The translations under genes were made by a program, and so were the position numbers. Positions 10,375 through 20,000 of a stretch of DNA of 27,610 nt are shown one piece after another. The notes below the pieces were generated by a model. The model was not told the DNA's origin, searched no databases, and saw only the letters and a program-made list of their open reading frames with translations. The DNA lies in assembly GCA_025201805.1 (NCBI GenBank), contig MU619408.1, positions 1 through 27,610 of the forward strand, read 5' to 3'. Every line of letters starts with the position of its first letter. Positions within the stretch are counted from its first letter, which is position 1. The DNA comes from Parasitella parasitica (Eukaryota; Mucoromycota; Mucoromycetes; Mucorales; Mucoraceae).

Positions 10375-11815
10375 ATGAAGTTATTATCCTTAACAACGGT
10401 GATCGCGTCTGTATTGACCAGTGTTTTCGGTAATTTCCTGGTTATAGAATTTGGTATTGAAGCGACATGACTAATACAATCTGTAGCTCGTTCTACTGTT
10501 TATTTGGTGTCTAATACTGAAAATACTCTCAGTTCAACACCTGAAATCTCATTAAACGCCTTCTCCATGTTTTATTCTCATATGATGGATACTGCCTCTG
10601 AACATCCTGCTTTACGCTTTCAAAATGAAAACAGCATGGATTCTTTGAAAGATACCGAAGAAATTGCTTCTTTATTGCCTAAATCTTCAAGCCTATTCGA
10701 AAAGAAGGTAGACGGTAACATGATTGTCATTGTTTCTGGTGTCAAGTCAGGTAAATGTCATGAACCTTTTTTGCTTTTATGAGGCTACTGATGTGTTTAT
10801 TGGACAACAGACATGTTTGATGCATCCTTTTATGTTTCTGATGATGAACCTGAGAATTATGTTTCTATGATTGAATCCAACGTTGACGAAATGGTTAGGA
10901 ACAACGAGGCTCTTACTGTTGCTATGTATAAAGAACGAGAGGTAAAGTTTTGCTTCAATTTATACAATCTCGTTGACTCTAACATGAAACGCGTTCCTTC
11001 CCCTTGTCTTTGCTTTGCCTTTTTTTTTTCTTCTTCTTCTTCTGTTGTACACATAGGCTGTCATCAAAGTGGGTTCAAATGTCATTTTAAAAATTACCCA
11101 GGATGAGCAAATGTACGACGAGTTCAAGTTTGATTTCTCTGGGTTCAATACCGACTTATTCAACATGAAAAATGAGGTTTGTTGTATATGTAACACACAG
11201 ATTTGTGCATTTTATTAACACTGTTTCATACTTATACTTCTAAAATAGGCTGATAAAAAGTTTATCACTGAAATTGAAGTCGTAAAAGACTTGTCTCAAA
11301 AGAAACAAGATGAAATCCGTATCATTGAAATAGATAGCTTAGAATTGATGGGTCAAGAATATGGGTTTGAATCACCTCAATACAAGGAAGCTCAACTTAT
11401 TATCAAAGATCTTTTTAAAAAGATTGTTATACCAAACTTCCAACAATCACATTCCCGTGGTGTATCTGCATTTATCATGACTCCTTTATCCAGCACCAAT
11501 AAGCACAAACGCGCACTACTTGCTGACGAAACATGCTACAAGACATCTGATGCTTGCAAAAACGGCACCTCTAATTGCAGCGGTAATGGTCAGTGCGCTA
11601 TAATTCAGGAGAACTGCTATACCTGTGCCTGTAAATCTTCTTACATTGGAGAGTCATGTCAGTACGTTGATGCTGTTGGAGACTTCCAATTGTTGTTTTG
11701 GACAAGTGTCCTCTTGGTTGTCATTACTGCTAGTGTTGTTGTCTGCGTTTATCAAAGCGGCAACATGGTTGACGGTGGAATTATCATGGCTCAATCACTT
11801 CCCAAGCAAGATTAA
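10375..11815 (+). CDS. Vps3844 (DUF3844)-like ER/secretory-pathway membrane protein
   Basis: Type I membrane protein of the secretory pathway. Exons: 10375-10429, 10487-10750, 10811-10941, 11057-11176, 11249-11815, giving 378 residues. MKLLSLTTVIASVLTSVFA is a signal peptide. The long luminal part carries no known catalytic motif. Near the C-terminus lies an EGF-like cysteine cluster starting at C286 (ETCYKTSDACKNGTSNCSG, then GQC, NCYTCACKSS and ESCQ), followed by a membrane span (about 336-358, FQLLFWTSVLLVVITASVVV) and a 20-residue cytosolic tail. The order TSNCSGNGQC, CYxCxC, xxCQ, D-x-FQLLFW is the Vps3844/DUF3844 C-terminal domain known from fungal proteins. Intron 3 (10942-11056) is long for this window and has a T/C-rich 3' end. 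The molecular role is unclear in the family. Confidence 0.88.
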
Positions 11816-12266
11816 ATAATGCATCTGAAATAAAGTGTAAAGCGTATCCCCCTCCCCTTTCTCTTTTACAATAATAGTAGTAAAATGTAAATATAGCCAT
11901 GTTGAAATGCAAACCAACAACATCTTGCAAGTGATATGAATTCTTTTTTATTAGGCATAAAAAGGGGATTATGATGGTTATGAAGAAAAGAGATATCTAC
12001 AAGGTGGAATGAAAGGAGATGGAAGGGGGTTGAAAAAACAAAAAGTTTAAAGGGGAAATGGTTTGATGTGAAAAAAGAAGCTTAAGGATATAGAGATCCT
12101 TTTATATGATTAAATGCTAATGTAAATGATAATTATGAGTTTGATGAGTTTGATGATTTTGATTAGTTTGATGAGTTTGATGAGTTTGATGAGTTTGATG
12201 ATTTTGATGGTGTTAAATGGGCATATGAATCATAAGAAATGAAGAAAAAAAAAGAGAGAAATTCGC
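11816..12266. other. Convergent intergenic region with simple repeats
   Basis: Holds the 3' UTRs of the converging Vps3844-like and Myb-like genes. It is purine-rich on the plus strand (11955-12100) and includes the GATGAGTTT repeat. No gene is seen. Confidence 0.5.
12136..12209. repeat. Minisatellite of GATGAGTTT units
   Basis: About eight imperfect copies of a 9-base unit (GATGAGTTT, with GATTAGTTT and GATGATTTT variants) lie in the 3' UTR of the Myb-like gene. The unit length is a multiple of three, but the tract lies beyond the stop codon. Confidence 0.85.
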
Positions 12267-12863
12267 TTAATGAATATGGTCTGCATAAGGAAATGGTAGC
12301 GGTAACCTCGTTGGCAATGGTGCGACTAGAGCAGGTAACTGATTATTATGGTAGAACTGATTATATGAACTATGATGATGTTGAGGATGGCGATGATAAT
12401 GGTATTCTTGCTTGATGGGGGGTGTATTTGGCAGCCAAGATGAAGAGTTTGGTGGTGTAATTGGAGGTGAGCTCATGTCCTGCATGGATCTTTTGCGAGA
12501 TTTGCGAATGCCTTGAAGTGTGCGATATCTGTTAAAGCAAGTAGCACGTTTGCGATGTGGCAATTGACCTGAAATTTGGCCCCAAGTAAGCCCTCTCTTT
12601 ACACCTTCACAAATGATAGCGTCTTCGGTATCTGAGAATCTGCTTCTTGGCTTTCCGGTGACAGTTCCTAAGCTAGACTCTGAACTGCTTGTACTGCTTG
12701 TACTACCACGCTTTACCATGGAAGTATGATACTCTTCTTGTTGAGGTGACAATGGTGGAGAAGAGAGTTGGCCAATGGCAGTTGGGTTAAGCATATCAGC
12801 GACTAAGAGATATATGTTAGTATATTGCATGTTATGTTGGCATACTTTTAGCTTACTCTTCAT
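12267..12863 (-). CDS. Myb/SANT-domain DNA-binding protein
   Basis: Likely transcription regulator. Exon 1 is only 7 coding bases (12863-12857: ATG AAG A); after a 54-nt intron (GTAAGC donor, TACTAAC branch point, CTTAG acceptor) exon 2 (12802-12267) completes a 180-residue protein starting MKIADMLNPTAIG. Reading through the intron is also open, so a longer N-terminus cannot be ruled out, but the branch point and donor are textbook. Residues about 55-110 form one Myb/SANT repeat: RSRFSDTEDAIICEGV, then LTWGQISGQLPHRKRATCF and NRYRTL, with Trp/Ile/Phe core positions and the basic recognition helix. Upstream is a Ser/Thr-rich linker with SPPLSPQQ; downstream a basic RKSRKRS, SPPITPP and a His/Tyr-rich tail. 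SP/TP sites suggest phosphorylation (inference). Confidence 0.8.
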   Translation of the reverse strand: MKSKLKVCQHNMQYTNIYLLVADMLNPTAIGQLSSPPLSPQQEEYHTSMVKRGSTSSTSSSESSLGTVTGKPRSRFSDTEDAIICEGVKRGLTWGQISGQLPHRKRATCFNRYRTLQGIRKSRKRSMQDMSSPPITPPNSSSWLPNTPPIKQEYHYHRHPQHHHSSYNQFYHNNQLPALVAPLPTRLPLPFPYADHIH

Positions 12864-13293
12864 TTTGTTAAATATATATAGAGTAAAGGATAAACAAAAA
12901 GAAGTAATGTATCGATGCGTTTTATATACTTTTTTTTAAAGGGATCAAAGATGATGATGCTTATTATGATATAAAAAGTTAATTTCTGTATATAGGTAAA
13001 TGTATAAAAATATATGTGAATGATGAATCAAAAATTCTATATATACATGGATAATTTGACAGCATTATCCACGCAAGAAAACAGCAAATAAACCCTAATT
13101 TTACATCAAATTACAATTTCCACCCTTTTTTGTTCAGGACCAGGAGGCTGATGAGAGAAAAGAGGGGCCTATTATTGTGATAAATCCAAGGGATTCATTT
13201 ATTGTGTGTTTGTGGCTTCATTTCCCCTTGATCGTCTGTTACTATATGTTTGAAGTTGTTCACGTAGAAAGTAAGCTTTTTAGGAATGTAATT
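12864..13293. other. Intergenic, promoter of Myb-like gene
   Basis: AT-rich, with TATATATA runs just ahead of the Myb-like start (about 12873-12881) and an A/T tract near 12930. No gene is supported. Confidence 0.4.
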
Positions 13294-13536
13294 ATGAAAA
13301 GCTTTATCCCGTTACTTTGTCTCATATTATCTTCTTCTTTCTGTTCAAGATCAAAATGTTTAACTTATCCCATCATTCTTGGACTTATTAAAGCATATGT
13401 TCGAGATAATGATACGGGTTTTCATCAAATCTTATGCAAAACCATTTTACAATGCGGGATACTTATCGAGGACGGAAAACACATGGTTTTTCTTCCACTG
13501 TCTCACCTGTATTCCATTGTTATGCTACGTGAGTAA
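13294..13536 (+). CDS. Doubtful small protein with signal-peptide-like N-terminus
   Basis: An open frame of 80 residues starts MKSFIPLLCLILSSSFCSRS, which has the charge-hydrophobic-polar pattern of a signal peptide. An in-frame ATG at 13177 would give 119 residues. The rest is hydrophobic and shows no domain. The gene, if real, converges on ACL4. AT-rich intergenic DNA can produce such a frame by chance, so this is weak. Confidence 0.18.
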   Translation: MKSFIPLLCLILSSSFCSRSKCLTYPIILGLIKAYVRDNDTGFHQILCKTILQCGILIEDGKHMVFLPLSHLYSIVMLRE

Positions 13537-13720
13537 AACTATCCCCTTTATTTTGCACCATCCCTGACAGGAGTTTTCTATTAAAAGGGTCTTTAGAATG
13601 TTACATGTCTGTTTTATATATATACACGCATGCACTGTAGCTGTCGATTTTTAATATATTCAAAAATTTATTGTAAATCTCGTTGTCAGTGTAGTTATTC
13701 TATTGCGTATTATGTATATT

Positions 13721-14867
13721 TTACTCTTCCATGGCATCTTCATCTTCATCTTCGGATTCAATTTCAAAATCATCATCAATCTCCTCCTCTTCGGGTTCTT
13801 CAACGCTTTCTGGCACAACTTGATTAATATTATGAATAAGTTCTTTTGAATGATCAATCATAGCATCATCATCAGATCCAACAATCGTATACACCTGTCA
13901 AATATATTGCTATTAGTTGTGTTTACAAAAAAAAAAAAAAGAGCCATGCAATACGACGAACCTTGACAGCAGTTTGGAAACAATCCCTTGCCTCTGCCCA
14001 CAAAGCCTTTTTTTCCTCTTGTGTTCTCTCTTCATCATCACCCAAACAGTAATAGCTCCAGCCATAAAGATACCATAAATCCACAACCTCATCATTCTCC
14101 TTTTGTAAACTCTCCAGAACTGTAAAAGCATGTTCAAACATACCCACTTCAAGTAGTAACTTAACCAGTGAGAGTCTTGTGTCATAAATGGGTATAGTAG
14201 CATCTCCAGCTTCTTTGTGAATCCATAATTCCATGGATTTATTTAAAGCAGATACTGCCTCTTCGTTACGCTCTTGGCTTAATCTTACAGATGCTAATAA
14301 TTGATATGATTCCACATGCTCTGAATCAACTTGCAGCGCTTGATTCAGATATTCTTCACACTTTTTTTCGGCTTCAGGTTCAGAACAACAATCGGTCAAG
14401 TAAATTTCAGTCATGGAACACAGAGCACTAGAGATCTTGGATGCAAGCATCTTTGCTTCCTCTGAATCTGCTGCTAAACTGTTTCTTTCAACAACCATCA
14501 AATCCACTCCGTTTTGAAATGCAGTAATGGCTTCTTTTTCTACAGATAGCTGACCCAAATACATATATTTACTATAGCTAGCATTAGGTTCAAGTTCGAT
14601 AGATTTCAGCATGTGCTAAATTAGAGGTTAGCTCTTTTGCAATTGTTTTCTTTTTCGGCTGAGATTTGCTGCTTTCTTTACCTTTCTGGCCAACTCAAAC
14701 TGCTCAAGTTCAAGCTCAATTTGGCCAGTAATCTCTAATAGCTCTGCGTTGCGAGGCTCGAGCTCCAATGCCTTTTGGCAAAATACATATGCAGCTGGAT
14801 ATTCAAGTCTATCAATATTTTCCAGGATCCTTGGCTTCAAATCGGCTACTGTATAGGTGGCAGACAT
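13721..14867 (-). CDS. ACL4: TPR-repeat assembly chaperone of ribosomal protein L4 (Acl4-like)
   Basis: Acl4 binds newly made ribosomal protein uL4 (Rpl4) and escorts it to the nucleus for 60S assembly. Exons: 14867-14682, 14615-13962, 13894-13721, giving 337 residues. Helical tetratricopeptide-like repeats cover nearly the whole protein: YPAAYVFCQKALELEPRNAE, LKSIELEPNASYSKYMYLGQ, CEEYLNQALQVDSEHVESYQ, and further pairs up to VDLWYLYGWSYYCLGDDEE. The C-terminus is strongly acidic (EEPEEEEIDDDFEI and ESEDEDEDAMEE), as in Acl4 and other chaperones of basic ribosomal proteins. Introns of 66 and 67 nt keep phase 0. Assignment rests on repeat architecture, length and acidic tail; another TPR chaperone is possible but less likely. 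Confidence 0.78.
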
Positions 14868-15454
14868 TTGTTATTTGCAGAATGAAAGATGATGTTCCAT
14901 CCTCTTTTTTTCTCGACTTGTTGCAATACTGTTAGGAAAAAAGGTCACTACTAGAAAGCCACGGTTTGTTTAACATGTATAGTGTCAAGTCAAACCTGAT
15001 TTGACATCTCGCTTGATAATATCTTATAAATGCGTTCCCAATGCTTTTAAAGTCATGTACATCAAGTTAACCATCGTCTATTGGTATAATAGCAATTAAT
15101 TAAAAAAAGGCGCTACAGTATTATTCGTATTTTATGCACTTTGAGGATGCAGCTTAAGTGTGGTTTGCACGCAATAATTATCATTAGGACAAATGCTTGG
15201 GAGGATAGCAGCGCAATGAAATAAAATAAAATTTGCCTTTTCTATATCTATTTAAATTAGAAATGTACCGTTTAGACGTTGTTCGTCTTTCTTATTTGAC
15301 TGATCCGAGATTCAAGGGATATTAGTTCAAGAAAAAATATTAAACTCAATTGGTATAAAACTGTTACTCATTATTGGTGAACTTATGCAACATGCAGTTT
15401 TCAATTGCAAAATAAAGATTTTGAATTGAGACAAATGAAAGTTATTAAATTTCA

Positions 15455-15541
15455 GACGACCAAGAGAAAACTCTAGATGAGATAAATCAAGTCGATCTTG
15501 CACCCAAAACGTATTTGATCGGTAATACGATATCCTTTTGA
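15455..15541 (+). pseudogene. Possible short coding relic, GST-C-like
   Basis: After an AAATTTCAG acceptor-like sequence, the frame reads DDQEKTLDEINQVDLA, then KTYLIGNTISF before a TGA. TYLIGNTIS(L)AD is the pattern found in C-terminal glutathione-transferase-like domains (including eEF1B gamma and tRNA-synthetase appendages). Only about 27 residues resemble protein and nothing adjacent extends it. Confidence 0.15.
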
Positions 15542-15943
15542 TGGTTGCATGTTGGGATAACGTCTCCGACTTTTATTCAGCTGAAAATGATCCAAAGCCA
15601 AGCCAAAGGTAGTTCACTTTTTATAAGGCGTCCAACATCTTGAAAACTTGAAGCTTGTGCCTTATTCCAATAAGCATACTTCCCTTCTTAGACGTCTATA
15701 TACAACCTTCTGAATCAAATATGATCAGAGGTGTATGTAACTTAGATACCTTGTAGAATAATACAAAAAAAAGTTCGGCTGGACCAGCCTTCTAAGAATG
15801 GAGTAAAAATATAAATTCGTGCTGAAAAGCGTTGTGGCCCATACCTTATTCGTAATAACTGCACAAGATCGAAAATAATTGAGAAAGAAAAGTTAAATTC
15901 ATAACACAGCAGGCTACATACACTCCCTGCCATGCAAAAACAT

Positions 15944-15948
15944 AAAAA
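15944..15948 (-). terminator. Pol III terminator of tRNA-Trp
   Basis: Five T residues follow the tRNA discriminator base directly on the minus strand, the usual stop signal for RNA polymerase III. Confidence 0.75.
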
Positions 15949-16021
15949 TGAGGAGTAAGAGAATTGAACTCTTGACCTTCAGATTTGGAATCTGACGCTC
16001 TACCAATTAAGCTAACCCCCC
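15949..16021 (-). tRNA. tRNA-Trp (anticodon CCA)
   Basis: A 73-base cloverleaf on the minus strand: acceptor GGGGGGT pairs with ACTCCTC (two G-U pairs), D arm GCTT/GAGC with the AATTGGTA loop, anticodon stem TCAGA/TCTGA enclosing TTCCAAA (anticodon CCA), a 5-base variable loop AGGTC, T arm AAGAG/CTCTT with loop TTCAATT, and discriminator A. There is no intron and no encoded CCA. The A box (TAGCTTAATTGG) and B box (GGTCAAGAGTTCAATTC) are recognisable internal polymerase III promoters. A TTTTT run directly downstream (15948-15944) is the terminator, pointing to a nuclear gene. Fungal mitochondrial tRNA-Trp normally has UCA, which supports the cytosolic assignment. Confidence 0.93.
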
Positions 16022-17084
16022 AAGTGCTTTTTGATGTTTGCCGTAAAGTAAATATGATTAATTTATTAAAAAAGGAAGCACGTGACATTTGAAGATACAC
16101 AAGTAGTCTTTCGAAGAACTCGGTACCTGAGATATTAAAAGTAGAAGTCGATCTTCAAATAAACATTGAGCTTTTCTTTATTATAACTCTTATTTAATAT
16201 TATTTATAATAAACTTGCATTAAACTATATTTGGTTATTATTATTGCTAATCAGACCCGGGTCTTTGACAGTTACAGATTGCAACTTGGGTGTCAATTTT
16301 GTAAAATGTTTGCACAAAGTAATAAACATGTTGATAACCACTTGTACATACTATCTGTTATTCTGGGGAATAAATAAGTTCATTTATGCGCATAGCTTCT
16401 TCTTGACGGTTGAGTGTTTATCAGCTTTGGCTAACAAATTACATTTTTTCATTGCATTGCACAGATGAAGTCTCTATTATCACGATGTAATCAAATCTGT
16501 CTATGTATGTATTCCTGATCACAGCGGATAATACGCAAATGCTGAAGTATGAGACCTATTAATTTCTAAGCAAAGGTCAACAATGACTTTATACAATGTG
16601 GGACATGGCTAGGGCAGATTCCTACAATGCTCCCTTTATATCTGTCTGCTTTATTTAATAGATTTTAATTGTAGCATTGATATTAACTGGGAGAACCCGC
16701 TCTAGCTGCGAGTCTTGTAACTCCACGTTGTTAAAATTAAGAATGTTGATTAAACTGTTACATGCACTGTATATAATGAAATGTAATAACCTTTGATTCT
16801 ATTGATGTCACTTTTAAACTTGAGCTATGAAATTGTCCCATAAGCCAAAGGTTAGGACAATTGAGAATTGATTTTAATAACAGAAAATCTTTTTTTTTTT
16901 TTTTCAAATTGAACAATTTTATGGAATTTTGGAGGAAAAATTACAAAATAACGAGTAAGCAAAAAATAAAAATCAAGATATCACAGAACGGAATAAACGG
17001 CAAAAACCTGTTAGTGAACAAAGAACATGGGTACAAAAAAAGGAAATGGTATAAAAAAAAAGGGTAGGAAAGGAGAAGAAGTCT
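16022..17084. other. Intergenic between tRNA-Trp and kinesin
   Basis: AT-rich sequence upstream of the tRNA and downstream of the kinesin stop. A perfect 10-base palindrome GACCCGGGTC lies at about 16254-16263 and a T16 run near 16890. The open frames at 16244-16468 and 16861-17067 are low in complexity or unlike any protein. No gene is supported. Confidence 0.5.
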
Positions 17085-20000
17085 CTAGAAGCACATGAAT
17101 TTACTCTTCTTGTTCATCAACTCGTCCATTCGATTCTCCAAAATTCTTCTAGCTTTCTCCGCCTTTTCCTTGAGCATCATTTGCTGCTCCAACTTTTCTT
17201 CCAAAGCCTTACGTTCCGTCAAAGATTCATCTGACAAGGCCTGTTGTTGTGTTTGTATTTGAGTTACTTGAGAACGTAAATTTTGAATTTCGAGATTGTA
17301 AGCTTGTCTCTCTCTGCTCAAGGTGTCCAATTGTTTCTTAGCTTCCCTTACAGAAGATTCTGATCGAGATAGCTGTGTTTCTAACTTGGTAATGACCTCT
17401 TGGTGTGCCCTGACGTCGTTTTCCGCGAACTGAGCTTTGCGTTGCAAGGAACGGATGAGTTTATCATACTGTTCAGCAGTAAAGTTGCCTGGCGTTGTAG
17501 AGTTCATAATTTCACTGAAACTAGCAGACACAACAGAGTCTTGGCGGTGAAGAGAAGAGTGTCTTGAGGCGCCCACATTGATAGGGTGCATTGATGGAGA
17601 TCCTGGGTCGCTAATGACATCAAACAAATCACGACCACCAAGAGAAGGTGAGGAAGGAGCAGAAGGAAGAGCAGGTAATGGAGTAGGAATAGGAGGAAGA
17701 GGATTAGATGGTGGAGCAGTGGGAGGCGGAAGGTTGTTAGAGCTAATAAGAGTGCGACTACTACGGAGCGAGGATGAAGGGCGAGGAGCAACATCAGATT
17801 TCATAGATAGAGATGAGAGACGTTTTAAAGCTTCCTCATCAATGACAATGTTGTTACTATCAATTAACATGGCAGAAACAGATCTGTACGAGCCAGATTT
17901 GGAAAGTTTGGCAACACTAGATTGAGACATGTCACGTTGTAACTTGTATTGAATAATGCTTCCAGTACTGTTACTTGCTGTGGGAGGGGGAGGAGAAGAT
18001 ATCCGAGGCGTTTGAGGAGGAGAACTGAACTGCAATGATTCTCTGTTGTGAGCACCACTGCCGCCATTTCTAGGTATCGCTTGTTCCATCTCTTTTTCTA
18101 AACGATCGTTTGCAGCAGTTAATTTCATCAGCTCCAATTCTAAATTCTTGGTTTCAAGCGTCAATTGACCGCGCTGCAACACAAGTTGGGACTCCAAGTT
18201 GTCATTATGCTTCAATAATTGAGCGTTATCGTCTTCCAATTGCGAAATCTTGTTTAGCAAGTCTTGATGGTAGTTTCCATCGTTTGAACTCACAGCGTCC
18301 CCAGTATGATTCGTATCTTGTTCATCTTCGCTTTCATCAACAGTGATTGTCTCAAAGCTACAGTTCACAGGGGTGGCTGTTTCGATTTCTTTCTTGACTT
18401 GAGCCAAAGAGATTTCCAGTTGCTCAACCTTGTGCTTGAACTCCAGGTTCTCTTTGCGAGTTAGGTACAATTCTTCCTTGGTCTTCTCCATTTGGGCTTT
18501 CCAGACGTCGTCTTCACGTTTCCTGACTTCTTGCAAAGCAGCTAATTTACTCTCGAGCTCAGCTATTTTACTCGCCATGCCGGTCGAGTCTTCAGCAGTT
18601 GCCGATGCACGCTGTTCCTTGATGGTAGTCTCCAAATCTACGATGGTACGAATCAAGCCTTCATTTTGGACCAATTGTTTTTGTACAGCATGTTCCAATT
18701 GTTCTAGTTCTCTTTGTTTTTCTGATTTGGCACGTTGGTGCTGGTCAATTTCCTCATCGAGTTCTTGAACACGAGCTTCCAATGCTTGCACACGTTGTAA
18801 TTCAAATTCTGTTTGAGATCGTTCTTGCTTCAGCTGCATGACCAACTTGGCGTGTTCAGTTAGAGATAAACGAGTTTGACTTAATTCAGCTTCAAGATCC
18901 TTGACCTTGGCATCACCTTGGGAGGCTCGTCGTGATGTTTGTTCTAGCGATAAAGATAATTCGTCTTTTTCAGCAGCAAGCAGGTTGACTGTTCGTCGTT
19001 TTTCTTCAATCTCTTCCTCACGCGCTTTGTAATGGTGCTGAATATCTTTCAATGTTTCCATTGTCTTTTCAGATTTAGAATCTTGAAGTCTCAAAGTGCC
19101 TTCCACAAAAGATATTACCTGCTCTAGTTGCTTCTTTTCTGTACCCATTCCGCAAACGTCTTTGAGAACACTTTCCAGTTGCTTTTGCATATTAGCGGCA
19201 AATTCAGTCTTGTTTGCATTATCTGCTTCCAATAGCTGGATCGTATGATTTCTCTCTTCTAATTGGTTCTGCAGTGAAGAAACAAGGCGGTCCATCTCTT
19301 GCAGCTTGGCTTCTAAGCCTTGGATGATGGCATCTTGCTTCTCTTCCACAAGGTGCAAAGCGTTAAAATCAGATTTGAATTTCTCCAGCTCGTCCAAGCG
19401 TTCACGCAACGTTGTTTGTAGAGCCAGCTCCTGTTGACGCATTTCTTGCTGAAGATCAGCATACTTTGATTTAGTCTGGTCTATTTCACTTGCATGCGTC
19501 TCTGTAAGCGTGTTCAGAGAATCTTGCAGTTGCTGGCTGCGTTGCTGCTCTTGCAATAGTTGTGCTTGATGAGCAGTTTTCATAGTGGCAAGGCTTTCTT
19601 CAAGCCGTGTAGTTTCTTCTAGATGCGATTGCCGTAAATTAGATAATTCTGTTTTCATAGCTTTGATTTCGTCCAATCGTGATTCAAGTGTCAGAACTTG
19701 CGATTCTTTCTCTGTTAATAGTGCAGAGAGCTGTGTAATTTCAGCGAGCTTTTTCTCGTCGACATAGTCGTCCGATTGTGTAGCTTGATCAACTTTCTCG
19801 TGTTGCTGTTGTCGTTGCTCCTTGATCAATGTCAACTCCTGCTCCAACTCCTGACATCTGGATTGGCATTCAACAAGTTGTTTCTCAAGTAACTCCTGCT
19901 CAATCTTGTGATTCGATAAGGCTTGAGTGGTTTCTTCCAATCGGGATTGATCTACGATGGGCTCACTCATGGCCACAATCTTCTCTGTCAGTTTAGATTT

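Larger units (their letters stand above)
14868..15948. other. Intergenic between ACL4 and tRNA-Trp
   Basis: The left part should carry the ACL4 promoter. The rest is AT-rich. One short plus-strand stretch (about 15455-15541) looks like a coding relic; otherwise no gene, repeat or RNA structure is evident. Confidence 0.45.

Noticed and set aside
15949-16021. Mitochondrial origin (NUMT) of the tRNA-Trp
   Set aside because: Anticodon is CCA rather than the fungal mitochondrial UCA, and a T5 Pol III terminator follows directly.
16861-17067. Lys/Asn/Phe-rich plus-strand frame
   Set aside because: Composition reflects A/T homopolymers; it lies just past the kinesin stop codon in probable 3' UTR.
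17578-18768. Several plus-strand open frames over the kinesin
   Set aside because: All lie antisense to the coiled-coil coding exon and show only biased composition.
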